From contig CACWNY010000007.1 of the NCBI GenBank assembly GCA_902762375.1, forward strand, positions 1-64,000: DNA of 64,000 nt, read 5' to 3'. Under the pieces are notes generated by a model. That model saw nothing but the letters and a program-made list of their open reading frames with translations, ran no database searches and was not told the DNA's origin. Both the position numbers and the translations under genes were made by a program. Positions 16,353 through 25,371 of this stretch are shown here, in pieces. Positions within the stretch are counted from its first letter, which is position 1; each line of letters begins with the position of its first letter. The stretch comes from an uncultured Ruminococcus sp. (lineage in GTDB: Bacteria > Bacillota > Clostridia > Oscillospirales > Acutalibacteraceae).

Positions 16353-16985
16353 TTATTTTATTGCATAAAAATCACAAAATTCTTCTTTTGGTGTGACGCT
16401 CCCACTGGTGATATCAGCAAGTTTTTTACAGAAAATGTCCTTGCTGTCTGTCGGCAAATGAAATTCTATGAAAATTTCTGTTCCGAATACACTGTTATCA
16501 ATAATACCTCCTGCCTGCGGAATAAATGAGGAAATCTTTCCATACTGATTATAGTCGCATTGTAATGTAAAGGCAGTACACGGTGTCATTGTGATAATTT
16601 CAGCCCGTTCAATAACCTGCTTGGCACTTGTGGAATATGCTCGTACCAGTCCGCCTGTTCCCAACAATATTCCGCCAAAATATCTTGTTACCACTATCAC
16701 TATATCCGTCAGTTCATTCTTCAAAATAATATCCAGTATCGGTGTACCTGCTGTTCCCTGAGGTTCACCGTCATCAGAATACCGTCTGGTATGCCCTTCT
16801 CTCAGGCAGTACGCATATACATTGTGCCTTGCGTCACGATGTTTCGCTTTTATCTTTTCAATAAAACAAATAGCTTCTTCTTCTGTCTGAACAGATTGAC
16901 AATACCCTAAAAATACAGATTTTTTCTCTTTATATTCACTCACTGCTTCCTTTTCTACGGTTCGATAGCTCTTTTCTGACAACAT
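16353..16985 (-). CDS. YigZ/IMPACT-family protein
   Basis: The 210-residue protein shows the UPF0029 N-terminal domain signature: DARHNVYAYCL, then YSDDGEPQGTAGTPIL, then VVTRYFGGILLGTGGLVRAY. The C-terminal domain is of the DUF1949 type. Relatives bind ribosomes or regulate translation-related proteases, but no firm biochemical role can be given. GGAGGG lies just upstream of ATG. Confidence 0.85.
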   Translation of the reverse strand: MLSEKSYRTVEKEAVSEYKEKKSVFLGYCQSVQTEEEAICFIEKIKAKHRDARHNVYAYCLREGHTRRYSDDGEPQGTAGTPILDIILKNELTDIVIVVTRYFGGILLGTGGLVRAYSTSAKQVIERAEIITMTPCTAFTLQCDYNQYGKISSFIPQAGGIIDNSVFGTEIFIEFHLPTDSKDIFCKKLADITSGSVTPKEEFCDFYAIK

Positions 16986-17000
16986 TATCTCCCTCCTATC

Positions 17001-17044
17001 TAAGAAAAATCAATAGGCGACACAACTTAAACATTGTGTCGCCT
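17001..17044 (-). terminator. rpmE terminator
   Basis: On the minus strand a perfect 11-base stem (17034-17044 with 17015-17025, AGGCGACACAA/TTGTGTCGCCT) begins 20 bases after the L31 stop and is followed by ATTGATTTTT. Confidence 0.85.
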
Positions 17045-17064
17045 GTGATAACATACTTTGTATC

Positions 17065-17268
17065 TTATTTCTTGATACCAAAACGCTTGTTGAATCTGTC
17101 AACTCGTCCGCCTGTATCAACAAGTTTCTGCTTACCGGTGAAGAAGGGGTGACACTTTGAGCAAATTTCAACACGAATATTCTCTTTTGTAGAACCCGTT
17201 TCAATAACATTACCGCAAGCACAAGTGATTGTAGTCTGCTTGTATTTCGGATGTAAACCCTCTTTCAT
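17065..17268 (-). CDS. rpmE: Ribosomal protein bL31, zinc-binding type
   Basis: The 67-residue protein begins MKEGLHPKY and retains four cysteines in the zinc positions (C16, C18, C37, C40: CAC and CSKC), followed by [17 protein letters not shown]. This is the zinc-containing (C+) form of L31, a large-subunit protein at the central protuberance. It is a single gene with its own terminator. Confidence 0.97.
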   Translation of the reverse strand: MKEGLHPKYKQTTITCACGNVIETGSTKENIRVEICSKCHPFFTGKQKLVDTGGRVDRFNKRFGIKK

Positions 17269-17361
17269 TATCGTTTCACCTCTTTCTGCTTTTCATAAAC
17301 AACATACGCATTTTAACACATATCCTGTCAAATTGCAATACCCTTTTCAAAATTATTTTTA

Positions 17362-18228
17362 TCAGAAACAGTCCCAGTTGAAAAGTACCTTGCTGAAATC
17401 ACAGTTTTCCAAATCTTTACAGTTAATAAAGAAATTTGCTACCCCACAATCGCCCCATATAATTTCATAGTGGTATTCATCATCTTTGTTATAACCACCG
17501 TCACTGTCTATCTGAAAAAGTAATGTATCGTAACGGGTATATCTTTCATTATACGGTCTGGGGTCACTCTGTGTAAAATATGGTGTACCTAACAATTTAT
17601 GTCCGTCACTTGATAATTCTTCCGATAATTTGTCAAAATCATCATCCTCTAAATATTCATACACATTTTCATCAGTATCTTCATAATATTCTTTGCCGAA
17701 CTTTTCTATGACAATCTCTCTGAAAATCTCTCTGAAAATGTCATCAACAATATCAAGACCTATATAATTTTCATCGGGAGTGATTTTTACTGCTAATTCT
17801 CTGTCCACAGGAAAGTATTCATCTGTCGGTATGGATAATTTTTCAATATCTGCTTTGGTGACAGTTGTATCTGTTTTTTTATGATACACTACTCTGAACC
17901 CGTCCTGATTATCCTGATGGTCAAAATCCACACCGTAACAATCGTCAAATTCAAATGATGAAATAAAAAATTGCAACATTCCTTTTGACGGCAGTGGTTT
18001 GTCAAGGTGTTCTTTATCAAAATTAATCTGTGCCAGTAATAACAGTTTGTTTCCTTTACTGTCGGTGGGATATTCTTTTGCTAAATCCCAGTAAGGTAAA
18101 CCGCCAAATTTACTGTCAAAAATATCAGGCGTTGTTATTTTGTCAACAGTAATTTTGTAACACGGTTGTTTTGTTCTGTTCTTGATTTCTTTGATAACTT
18201 CATCAATTTGTGTGCCATTAATTTTCAT
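17362..18228 (-). CDS. DUF1963 (YwqG-like) protein
   Basis: The 288-residue protein has the DUF1963 pattern: SKFGGLPYWDLAKEYPTD, LLLLAQINFDKE, LPSKGMLQFFISS, then near the end HKLLGTPYFTQSDPR and WGDCGVANFFINCKDL. Members are soluble proteins of unknown function, sometimes found near toxin or competence genes. The ribosome site is formed by the stop of the upstream GtrA gene (GGAG in ACGGAGTAA), so the pair is translationally coupled. Confidence 0.8.
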   Translation of the reverse strand: MKINGTQIDEVIKEIKNRTKQPCYKITVDKITTPDIFDSKFGGLPYWDLAKEYPTDSKGNKLLLLAQINFDKEHLDKPLPSKGMLQFFISSFEFDDCYGVDFDHQDNQDGFRVVYHKKTDTTVTKADIEKLSIPTDEYFPVDRELAVKITPDENYIGLDIVDDIFREIFREIVIEKFGKEYYEDTDENVYEYLEDDDFDKLSEELSSDGHKLLGTPYFTQSDPRPYNERYTRYDTLLFQIDSDGGYNKDDEYHYEIIWGDCGVANFFINCKDLENCDFSKVLFNWDCF

Positions 18229-18235
18229 TGTACTT

Positions 18236-18703
18236 TTACTCCGTTTCTATAGTATCATTTTTCTTGAAAATAATCAGTTTACTCGCTACATAGTTCAAAA
18301 TAATAACTACAATGTTCGCAATAACTTTGAACAGTATTTCATTCCATTTCATAACATCTACGCCAACATACATTATTGCTAAGTCTACAACAAGTGTCAG
18401 CAAACGACAACCGAAAAACGAAAACATTTCCCGTAAAAAAACTTTTCCATCAAATGATTTGCTTTCAAATACCCAGAGTTTATTGGTAAAAAATGCAAAT
18501 ATAACAGCCGTCACCCATGCAATAACATTACTGACCATATTGCTGATATGGAATACATCAAAACAGATAATATAAGTGCCAATATTGATAAATGTCGCAC
18601 AAGCACCAAAGAACAAATACGATATCACTGCCTTATATTTTTCCAACAAATCTGCATAGGTCGGCATTTGCCATTTCCTTAATAGTTCTATGATTTTATC
18701 CAT
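18236..18703 (-). CDS. GtrA-family membrane protein
   Basis: Four hydrophobic segments with the GtrA pattern (ISYLFFGACATFINIGTYII, VIAWVTAVIFAFFTNKLWVF, LLTLVVDLAIMYVG, VIANIVVIILNYVASKLIIF). The family is thought to flip undecaprenyl-phosphate-linked sugars or support cell-surface glycosylation. ATG 18703 is chosen because AAGGAG lies eight bases upstream; the longer in-frame reading would enter the repeat. It is 155 residues long, normal for the family. Confidence 0.85.
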   Translation of the reverse strand: MDKIIELLRKWQMPTYADLLEKYKAVISYLFFGACATFINIGTYIICFDVFHISNMVSNVIAWVTAVIFAFFTNKLWVFESKSFDGKVFLREMFSFFGCRLLTLVVDLAIMYVGVDVMKWNEILFKVIANIVVIILNYVASKLIIFKKNDTIETE

Positions 18704-18723
18704 TTCTTTACTCCTTATTCTCC

Positions 18724-18970
18724 ACAAAATTTGCAACAGCAAATTTTCATAAAAGTTTTTGTCAAACTTTTTGGGAAAGTTTGTAGGGTTCAGAGGCAAC
18801 TCCCCTGATGGGCAATGTCATCAACTTAAGAAAAAAGCCTGTTTGAAATAATATATTGTTGTCATTCTGAGGAGCGAAAGCGACGAAGAATCTTCAAAAG
18901 ATTCCTCACGACATTGCCCTGATGGGATTTTTTAGGGCAAAGCCCTTAAACTCGCAAAGCCCTTAAATTT
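18724..18970. repeat. Modular palindromic intergenic repeat, copy 4 (interrupted by a MITE)
   Basis: Hairpin A (AAAATTTGCAACAGCAAATTTT), hairpin C region (CAAACTTTTTGGGAAAGTTTG), then the B2-like GAGGCAACTCCCCTGATGGG. After a 104-bp insertion the copy resumes with CCCTGATGGGATTTTTTAGGGCAAAGCCCT and a duplicated AAAGCCCTTAAA. It separates gtrA from ackA. Confidence 0.8.
18813..18916. mobile_element. 104-bp MITE-like insertion inside repeat copy 4
   Basis: The segment begins CAATGTC and ends GACATTG (7-base terminal inverted repeats) and is flanked on both sides by CCCTGATGGG (18803-18812 and 18917-18926), a 10-base direct duplication of repeat sequence. Inside is the motif GTCATTCTGAGGAGCG and a small hairpin GAATCTT-CAA-AAGATTC. 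It has no coding capacity, so it would need a transposase supplied elsewhere. Confidence 0.75.
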
Positions 18971-18974
18971 ATCA

Positions 18975-19006
18975 AACACTCCGTTATAAATTTATAACGG
19001 AGTGTT
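18975..19006 (-). terminator. ackA terminator
   Basis: A perfect 32-base palindrome, AACACTCCGTTATAAA followed by its complement, lies 10 bases beyond the ackA stop codon. It can form a 13-16 bp stem on either strand. Confidence 0.75.
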
Positions 19007-19015
19007 GTTTCTTTA

Positions 19016-20227
19016 TTATTTCATTGCTTTAACGATTGACTGTGTATCTCTTGCAATAACCAGTTCTTCGTTAGTAGGAATAACATAAACTTCAACTTTG
19101 CTGTCTTCTGCCGAAATCTTGCCTTCTTTACCAAGTACCATCTGTTTATTCAGTTCAGGGTCAACCTTTACGCCTAAGCAAGCTAGTTGGTCACAGATAG
19201 CTTGTCTGTGTCTGGACTGGTTTTCTCCCAGACCTGCCGTGAATATCATAACATCACAACCACCTAATGCAACATAATATCCGCCAATGAATTTTTCAAT
19301 TTCATATCTTAAAATATCATGTGCCAGTTTTGCTCTTTCATTACCTTCATCTACGGCTTTAGTAACATCTCTGTCATCACTGGAAATACCTGAAATGCCC
19401 AGTAATCCTGATTTTTTATTCAGAATATTGCTCATCTGCTGAGGAGTAAGGTTTTCTTTTTCTTCGATATAAGTAACAACGGACGGGTCGAGCGTTCCGC
19501 AACGGGTTCCCATCATGAAACCGTCAAGCGGAGTAAGTCCCATACTGGTATCAATAACTTTTCCGTCCTGAATAGCGGTAATTGATGAACCGTTGCCTAA
19601 ATGACAAGTAATCATCTTTGTACCTTCAAGAGATTTTCCTGTCAGTTCTGTCCAACGATTGCTGACATAACGATGAGATGTTCCATGAAAACCGTAACGG
19701 CGAATATTGTATTTTTCGTAATATTCATAAGGAACAGGATAAATATACGCTTTGGGAGGCATTGTTGCATGAAAAGCCGTATCAAATACAACTACCTGCG
19801 GTATTTCTTTTCCGAACACTTCTGTACAAGCCTCTATTGCCTGAACATGCCCTTTGTTGTGTAAAGGAGCAAGCGGAATTAATTCTCTGATACCGTTAAG
19901 AATATCATCTGTTATTTGTTCACTTTTACTGAATTTCGCACCACCCTGTACTACTCTATGACCGACTGCTGAAATTTCGTCTGTACTCTTGATTACCCCG
20001 TACTGTGCGTCTGTCAGCATTGCATTAACCTGCATAAATGCGTCTTTGTGGTCTTTCATATCCACTTCTTTTTCTGCTTTTCTGCCATCACTTGTCTTGT
20101 GTCCGATAAAACTTTTGTCCAGCCCTATTCTTTCACAGTTTCCTTTGCAAAGCACGGTTTCATTTTCCATATCAAATAACTGATATTTCAATGACGAACT
20201 TCCCGCATTGATTACAAGAATCATCAT
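19016..20227 (-). CDS. ackA: Acetate kinase
   Basis: The protein has the acetate kinase signatures LVINAGSSSLKYQLFD, VGHRVVQGG, VVFDTAFHATMP, MITCHLGNGSSI and IFTAGLGENQ. It makes ATP from acetyl-phosphate in fermentation. I start at ATG 20227 (AAGGAG 13 bases upstream); a longer reading to 20287 adds residues not seen in the family. The 403-residue length is normal. No phosphotransacetylase gene is adjacent; instead the divergent neighbour is tmcAL. Confidence 0.96.
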   Translation of the reverse strand: MMILVINAGSSSLKYQLFDMENETVLCKGNCERIGLDKSFIGHKTSDGRKAEKEVDMKDHKDAFMQVNAMLTDAQYGVIKSTDEISAVGHRVVQGGAKFSKSEQITDDILNGIRELIPLAPLHNKGHVQAIEACTEVFGKEIPQVVVFDTAFHATMPPKAYIYPVPYEYYEKYNIRRYGFHGTSHRYVSNRWTELTGKSLEGTKMITCHLGNGSSITAIQDGKVIDTSMGLTPLDGFMMGTRCGTLDPSVVTYIEEKENLTPQQMSNILNKKSGLLGISGISSDDRDVTKAVDEGNERAKLAHDILRYEIEKFIGGYYVALGGCDVMIFTAGLGENQSRHRQAICDQLACLGVKVDPELNKQMVLGKEGKISAEDSKVEVYVIPTNEELVIARDTQSIVKAMK

Positions 20228-20359
20228 AATGTCAAATTCTCTCCTTATGTAAAAAATTTTCGTGTCAGTGACTTTACAGCCTGACAACTTCTATTATATA
20301 ATAATACAAATCATTTACAAATTCAACCTTTTTTTATTGAAATTTTGAGGGTGTGTCAA

Positions 20360-21547
20360 ATGAAGAATTATGTCATTATCAGTGAGTTCAATCCTTTCCA
20401 CAAAGGACATCAATATTTAATTGAACAATGCCGTAAACATGGTGCTACTCACATTACTGCTGTTATGAGTGGTAATTTTGTTCAGCGTGGAGATGTGGCG
20501 ATTGTTTCTAAACATTCTCGGGTAAAAATGGCTTTGAAAGGCGGTGTGGATTTGGTTTTGGAATTGCCTCTCCCCTATGCTCTGTCCAATGCACAGAATT
20601 TTGCAAGGGGTGGTGTTCAGATAGCTGACAGTATGGGGTGTTGTGACTGTCTTGTATTCGGTAGTGAATGTGGCGATACTACTATACTAAAACAGATAGC
20701 CGATAGTATGCAGAATACAAAATTTCATTTATTCTTGAAAAAAGAAATGCAAAAAGGTATCAGCTATCCTAATGCTGTTGCCAATACAATGAAAAACTTT
20801 GATAGTCAGTATGCTGATATTCTGAATATGCCTAATAATGTGTTGGCTATAGAGTACATCAAAGCGTTGAATGAATATCATTCGATTATTATTCCTGTTA
20901 CCTTTCGAAGAATTGGCGATGACCATAACAGTAGTCAGATTTATTCCGAAGTTGCCAGTGCAAGCAATATCAGAAACTTAATTTTAAAACACTGTGACTT
21001 TAGAAATTTTGTTCCTGAAACTTCCTATGATATATTGCGTCGGTGTATTCGTAATGGGAAAATTGCTAATATGGATAATAATATGCGTGCTATTCTTTAT
21101 CGCTTGCGGAATATGTCCATAGAAGAACTTTCGAAAATAACGGATATTCATGAGGGATTGGAATATAAAATCAAAAAAGCTATTCAGCAATCTGTTACAT
21201 TCGATGAGATAATTAAAAACGCTAAGTCTAAACGCTATACCTATGCAGGATTAAGACGGATTTTAATATCAGCATTTTTAGGAATTACACATTTTTTTTC
21301 AAATCAGGGTGTTCCCTATCTGAGAATTTTAGGATTTAATGCAAACGGTACGGAAATTCTTAAACAAATGAAAAATAAAGCTACTTTACCTATTGTTACG
21401 AAAATTACTAATTTGCCAGATATTTTTTCAGATTTTGCCAGAGCAATGTTAAATCTTGAAATTCAATCGACAGATATTTATGCAACTTTTATGCAGAATA
21501 TCATGCCTTGTGGCATGGAATTTATAAACGGTATTGTTATTGATTAA
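20360..21547 (+). CDS. tmcAL: tRNA(Met) cytidine acetate ligase
   Basis: The N-terminal nucleotidyltransferase-like domain has SEFNPFHKGHQYLIEQC (HxGH motif), then VMSGNFVQRGDVAI and LELPLPYALSNAQNFARGGV; the C-terminal part contains the RRILISAFLGI region. TmcAL (YlbM) activates acetate with ATP and transfers it to C34 of elongator tRNA-Met. It starts at ATG 20360 behind GAGGGTG; an upstream in-frame start at 20345 has no ribosome site. Divergent from acetate kinase, so two acetate-using enzymes share an intergenic region of about 130 bases. Confidence 0.9.
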   Translation: MKNYVIISEFNPFHKGHQYLIEQCRKHGATHITAVMSGNFVQRGDVAIVSKHSRVKMALKGGVDLVLELPLPYALSNAQNFARGGVQIADSMGCCDCLVFGSECGDTTILKQIADSMQNTKFHLFLKKEMQKGISYPNAVANTMKNFDSQYADILNMPNNVLAIEYIKALNEYHSIIIPVTFRRIGDDHNSSQIYSEVASASNIRNLILKHCDFRNFVPETSYDILRRCIRNGKIANMDNNMRAILYRLRNMSIEELSKITDIHEGLEYKIKKAIQQSVTFDEIIKNAKSKRYTYAGLRRILISAFLGITHFFSNQGVPYLRILGFNANGTEILKQMKNKATLPIVTKITNLPDIFSDFARAMLNLEIQSTDIYATFMQNIMPCGMEFINGIVID

Positions 21548-21631
21548 ACGACTATTTCTCTGAATAAAAAGCTAATCAAAGCAAGAACGGAAGAGAAAAA
21601 GTCTACTAAGTAAAAAGAGAAAGAAGAAAAG

Positions 21632-21859
21632 ATGAAAAATATGGATATAAGTTCATTGAAATTTGATATATCCGATAAGGATAGCTATGCAGAAGATTGT
21701 TTTGCAATATTAGAGGAATATGAGCCTTATGCTGTTGACCATTTTCGCAATTTAGATTATGATGGTCACGAAAAAACAGATAATATGAGAACATTAGCAA
21801 CCTTAGCAAGAAACTGGTTATTAAAAAATGATTATTTAAAAAATGACAACCGCCTGTAA
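21632..21859 (+). CDS. Small acidic protein of unknown function
   Basis: A 75-residue soluble protein with no recognised motif (for example SDKDSYAEDCFAILEEYEP and LATLARNWLLKNDY). A purine-rich AAGAAAAG precedes ATG, and a terminator overlaps its end, which argues for a real, separately transcribed gene. Confidence 0.5.
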   Translation: MKNMDISSLKFDISDKDSYAEDCFAILEEYEPYAVDHFRNLDYDGHEKTDNMRTLATLARNWLLKNDYLKNDNRL

Positions 21860-21875
21860 CAAGGCGGTATTTTTG
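21849..21875 (+). terminator. Terminator of the 21632 gene
   Basis: ACCGCCT (21849-21855) and AGGCGGT (21862-21868) flank a short loop that contains the stop codon, followed by ATTTTTG. Confidence 0.75.
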
Positions 21876-21989
21876 TGTCAAAAATGATTGCTTTTTTATT
21901 TTGTGGTTGTTTTTGTAGTAAATTTTAAATTAACAAAGTTTATTTTTAATTATTAAATATATAATATTAAATTTTATACAATATATTTT

Positions 21990-22018
21990 AAAAAGAAAAC
22001 CCATTGAATTTTCAAGGG
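21990..22018 (-). terminator. tcdA terminator
   Basis: On the minus strand CCCTTGA-AAAT-TCAATGGG (one bulge) is followed by TTTTCTTTTT. It lies 16 bases beyond the tcdA stop. The remaining AT-rich stretch 21876-21989 shows nothing else. Confidence 0.6.
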
Positions 22019-22033
22019 ATTTTCTTTGATGAT

Positions 22034-22744
22034 TTATTTGATAATATCTTTTATTACTTCGCCTGCTACTATCAATCCGACTACAGACGGTACAAATGCT
22101 ATACTTCCTGGAACTGCTCTGCCTGTTGTTCCTTTGGTTTCTGTACTTTCAAGCGGTGTTATCGGTTTCTCTTTGGAATATACTACTTTCAGCTTCTGTA
22201 TACCACGCTTTTTCAGTTCGTGTCGCATTACCCTTGCTAGAGGACATACTGATGTCTGATAAATATCCGCTACTTCAAAAGCTGTTGGGTCAAGTTTATT
22301 TCCTGCTCCCATACTGCTGATTATCGGCGTCGCTGTTTCGTTGCATTTCAGAATTAATTCTATCTTCCCTGCTACAGTGTCTATAGCGTCTACTACATAA
22401 TCGTATTGCGAAAACTGAAATTCTGCTGATGTTTCGGGTGTAAAAAATGTTCTGTGCTTATGGACGAGTACTCTTGGATTGATTTCCTTAATTCTTTCTT
22501 CCGCAACATCAACCTTATCTCTGCCAATATTTCTTACAGTGGCGATTATCTGACGGTTGATATTGGTTATACTTACGCTGTCGTTATCTATAATGTCAAT
22601 TTCTTCCAGACCACTGCGTATCAATGCTTCTACCACATATCCTCCTACTCCCCCTATTCCGAAAACAGCTACCCTTGCATTCCTGATTTTTTCCATTGCT
22701 TTATCTCCTAAAAGCAGTTGTGTCCTTGAAAAACTGTCTGACAT
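22034..22744 (-). CDS. tcdA: tRNA threonylcarbamoyladenosine dehydratase (TcdA/CsdL)
   Basis: The 236-residue ThiF/E1-like protein has the nucleotide-binding VAVFGIGGVGGYVVEALIRSG, DNDSVSITNINRQ and the C-terminal SKEKPI plus GSIAFVPSVVGLIVAGEV typical of TcdA. It cyclises t6A37 of ANN-decoding tRNAs to ct6A in an ATP-dependent step. Length and motifs favour TcdA over ThiF/MoeB, which carry CxxC zinc motifs not seen here. Monocistronic. Confidence 0.88.
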   Translation of the reverse strand: MSDSFSRTQLLLGDKAMEKIRNARVAVFGIGGVGGYVVEALIRSGLEEIDIIDNDSVSITNINRQIIATVRNIGRDKVDVAEERIKEINPRVLVHKHRTFFTPETSAEFQFSQYDYVVDAIDTVAGKIELILKCNETATPIISSMGAGNKLDPTAFEVADIYQTSVCPLARVMRHELKKRGIQKLKVVYSKEKPITPLESTETKGTTGRAVPGSIAFVPSVVGLIVAGEVIKDIIK

Positions 22745-22892
22745 GATGATTTTCTCCCTTTAAATTTTTGCTGATGTCCTTTGTTATGCCTTTATATCAT
22801 AAATAAAAAACAATTTTTTGTCAATCATTGACAAAATAAAATTTTTAAACAAAATTCTGATAAAAACTCTTTATTTTTTATAAATTATGTGA

Positions 22893-22898
22893 TATAAT
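22893..22898 (+). promoter_or_regulatory. -10 element of hpf
   Basis: A perfect TATAAT sits in a very AT-rich region about 75 bases before hpf. No good -35 is visible at 17 bases, so promoter strength is uncertain. Confidence 0.4.
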
Positions 22899-22973
22899 AA
22901 TGATATTAGAAAGAAACGGTAATTTGTTACCCGTACTTTCCAAAAATCAGTCCGTTTATGGAGGTAAATTTTT

Positions 22974-23522
22974 ATGAAAATTACTTATATCGAAAGAAAT
23001 GTTAATCTCAGGGATAATTTCAAATTCCGTGTAGAGAAAAAACTAGGCAAATTCAGTAAGATTTTCAGTGATGACACTGTTGCCTATGTTACCGTTACCG
23101 TGCAGAAAAATGACCAGACTGTAGAAATTACCATCAAAGACAAAGGTATCATCTATCGTGCAGAACAGACCTGTGCCGAAATGAATGACGCTGTTGACAA
23201 GGTTGTTGATGTTATCGGGGGACTTATCCGCAAAAACAAAACTAAACTGGAAAAGAAACACAAAGGCTCTGTTGCTCTTGACAGCTTTATTGCCGACTAT
23301 GATTTCGCAGATGAGAATGCGGAAGAAGAAGAATTTGAAATTGCCAGAACGAAAACTATCCCTATCAAACCGATGTCAGTTGAAGAAGCTATCCTGCAAA
23401 TGAATTTGCTTAATCACCAGTTCTTCATGTTCAAAGACGCTGATACCAACGAAATTGCCGTTGTCTACAAAAGAAAAGCAGGCAAATACGGATTGCTTAT
23501 TCCCGGTGATGATGAAGATTAA
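22974..23522 (+). CDS. hpf: Ribosome hibernation promoting factor, long form
   Basis: The 182-residue protein has the S30AE/RaiA N-terminal domain (MKITYIERNVNLRDNFKFRVEKK ... YVTVTVQKNDQTVEITI) and an acidic linker, then the C-terminal dimerisation domain with KTIPIKPMSVEEAILQMNLLNHQFFMF. Long HPF joins 70S ribosomes into 100S dimers in stationary phase. GGAGGT lies 8 bases before ATG. Confidence 0.95.
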   Translation: MKITYIERNVNLRDNFKFRVEKKLGKFSKIFSDDTVAYVTVTVQKNDQTVEITIKDKGIIYRAEQTCAEMNDAVDKVVDVIGGLIRKNKTKLEKKHKGSVALDSFIADYDFADENAEEEEFEIARTKTIPIKPMSVEEAILQMNLLNHQFFMFKDADTNEIAVVYKRKAGKYGLLIPGDDED

Positions 23523-23577
23523 TCATTGAATATCCTTTCGGTTTGTGATATACTTGTCAGCACATTGACAGTTTATC

Positions 23578-23610
23578 AGGCGGTCAGCAGTGATACACTG
23601 TTGACCGCCT
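23578..23610 (+). terminator. Strong hairpin between hpf and the RNA methyltransferase gene
   Basis: AGGCGGTCA (23578-23586) pairs with TGACCGCCT (23602-23610), extended by CAGTG/CACTG toward a 4-base loop. It lacks a clear T-run (CGTGTTTATG follows), so it may be a terminator, a partial attenuator or an RNA-stability element. Confidence 0.5.
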
Positions 23611-23638
23611 CGTGTTTATGAAAAGGAGTAGGATTTTT

Positions 23639-24754
23639 ATGAAAATTAATCTTGTTGCCCCTTGTATGCTCGGTGTTGAGGGTCTTGTTGCCAACGAACT
23701 GCGGTTTATGGGTGCAGAAAATGTACAACCTGAAAACGGCAGGGTCAATTTTCAGGGGGATTTCAATATCCTGACAAGAACTAACCTCTGTTCTCGCTAC
23801 AGTGAAAGAATTTTAATCGAAATGGGTAAATTCACCGCCAAAACTTTCGAACAGCTTTTTCAGAATGTTAAAAATATGTCTTGGGAACAGTGGATAGGTA
23901 AACATGACCGCTTTCCTGTAAAAGGGCGAAGTCTAAATTCTCAATTAAGCAGTGTACCTGCCTGTCAGAAAATTATTAAAAAGGCGATTGTCGAAAGACT
24001 GAAAAGTAAATACCATGTACAATGGCTGGAAGAAACAGGAGATTTGTTTCAGATACAATTTCTTATCATGAAAGACAAAGTAAGTATTATGATTGATACC
24101 TCGGGAAATGGTTTGCACAAAAGAGGGTACAGAGCAGTTTCTACGGATGCTCCCATCAAAGAAACGCTTGCCTCTGCAATGGTTGATTTATCCCATGTAC
24201 ATAATGGAGATACTGTGGTTGACCCTTTCTGCGGTTCGGGAACAATATTAATTGAATCGGCTCTGAAAGCACTTAACATCGCTCCAAACAAAAATCGTGA
24301 TTTCTCTTTTAAACACTGGCGTATGATTGATGAAAATGTCTGGAAACAGGAATTAGACAAAGCATTATCTCAAGAAAAAACAAATCGTGATTTTCATGCT
24401 TTCGGTTATGATATTGACCCTCATGCGATTGATATTGCCTTGTCTAACTGCAAAAAAGCTAGCGTTGAGGATATCATTACCTTTGAAAAAAGAGATATCA
24501 GAAATTTTACCTGCGATTTCGAACAATGCAAGGTCATTACCAATCCACCTTACGGTGAAAGATTACTTGACATCGAACAAGCGAAAAATCTTTATCGGAT
24601 TATGGGAGAAAAATTTCTGAAACATCAAGGTTACAATTATACAATCATCAGTCCTGATGAAGAATTTGAAATGCTTTTCGCACGCAAGGCTGACAAAAGA
24701 CGCAAGTTGTATAACGGTATGATTAAATGTCAGGTTTACTTATATTTCAAATAG
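23639..24754 (+). CDS. THUMP-domain SAM-dependent rRNA methyltransferase (RlmL/YpsC-like)
   Basis: The 371-residue protein has an N-terminal ferredoxin-like/THUMP region (LVAPCMLGVEGLVANELRFMG), followed by a Rossmann methyltransferase core with VVDPFCGSGTILIES, and the catalytic motif ITNPPYGERL (NPPY). This is the layout of enzymes that make m2G in 23S rRNA. ATG 23639 follows AGGAG by about nine bases. Confidence 0.85.
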   Translation: MKINLVAPCMLGVEGLVANELRFMGAENVQPENGRVNFQGDFNILTRTNLCSRYSERILIEMGKFTAKTFEQLFQNVKNMSWEQWIGKHDRFPVKGRSLNSQLSSVPACQKIIKKAIVERLKSKYHVQWLEETGDLFQIQFLIMKDKVSIMIDTSGNGLHKRGYRAVSTDAPIKETLASAMVDLSHVHNGDTVVDPFCGSGTILIESALKALNIAPNKNRDFSFKHWRMIDENVWKQELDKALSQEKTNRDFHAFGYDIDPHAIDIALSNCKKASVEDIITFEKRDIRNFTCDFEQCKVITNPPYGERLLDIEQAKNLYRIMGEKFLKHQGYNYTIISPDEEFEMLFARKADKRRKLYNGMIKCQVYLYFK

Positions 24755-24863
24755 TTTTATATTTGAATCAATGTGAATATTTTGCTATTATATACCAATT
24801 TCAGATGAATATTTTGTCTGTTTCGGTCACAGTGATATTTCTAAAATTCTAATCAGTTTTTTG

Positions 24864-24892
24864 TTGCATTGTCAAGCAAGTTGTGTTATAAT
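24864..24892 (+). promoter_or_regulatory. Probable sigma-A promoter for the 24969 gene
   Basis: TTGCAT (24864-24869) and TATAAT (24887-24892) with a 17-base spacer. Confidence 0.6.
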
Positions 24893-24968
24893 ATCACTTA
24901 AGTTGTTTCACGAAACTTATGTGATAACTTGATGATTTTCATTATTATTTTAGAGGAGATGTCCTGTG

Positions 24969-25337
24969 ATGAATTGTACCATTGGCGAAGTTCTTATAAG
25001 GTTAGATAAACTGATTGACTGTATGATGTGTGACGAAGTACATGATATCTGCGTAAAAATTGACACCGTTACTCCTGAAAAAACTATGTCATCGTATGAA
25101 CAGGAAACAGACAGACTTGTTACAGAATTGAGTAAAAATCTTGATAATCCGTCCCACTGTAAAACAATATTGATTTCACAAAATCCTGAAATGATTTTCA
25201 CTCTGTTTATGCGGTATAATCTTTTGACTTACACTTTAATCAACAAAAATCAAAGTTTTTCTGCCGATGTACCTGCTGACAGTAAAGAATTTTTTGTCAC
25301 TATGCTGAATGATTTATGGAAATTATCATTACAGTAA
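24969..25337 (+). CDS. Protein of unknown function
   Basis: A 122-residue soluble protein with three cysteines near its N-terminus (CTIG, CMMCDEVHDIC) and no recognised domain. It has its own promoter, a GAGGAG ribosome site and a downstream terminator, so it is very likely a real gene. GTG 24966 is an alternative start one codon earlier. Confidence 0.55.
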   Translation: MNCTIGEVLIRLDKLIDCMMCDEVHDICVKIDTVTPEKTMSSYEQETDRLVTELSKNLDNPSHCKTILISQNPEMIFTLFMRYNLLTYTLINKNQSFSADVPADSKEFFVTMLNDLWKLSLQ

Positions 25338-25371
25338 CTGATAATACAATTTTTACCTGCTGTATTGTATT

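Noticed and set aside
23578..23610. Riboswitch upstream of the rRNA methyltransferase
   Set aside because: Only a simple hairpin is visible; no conserved aptamer elements.
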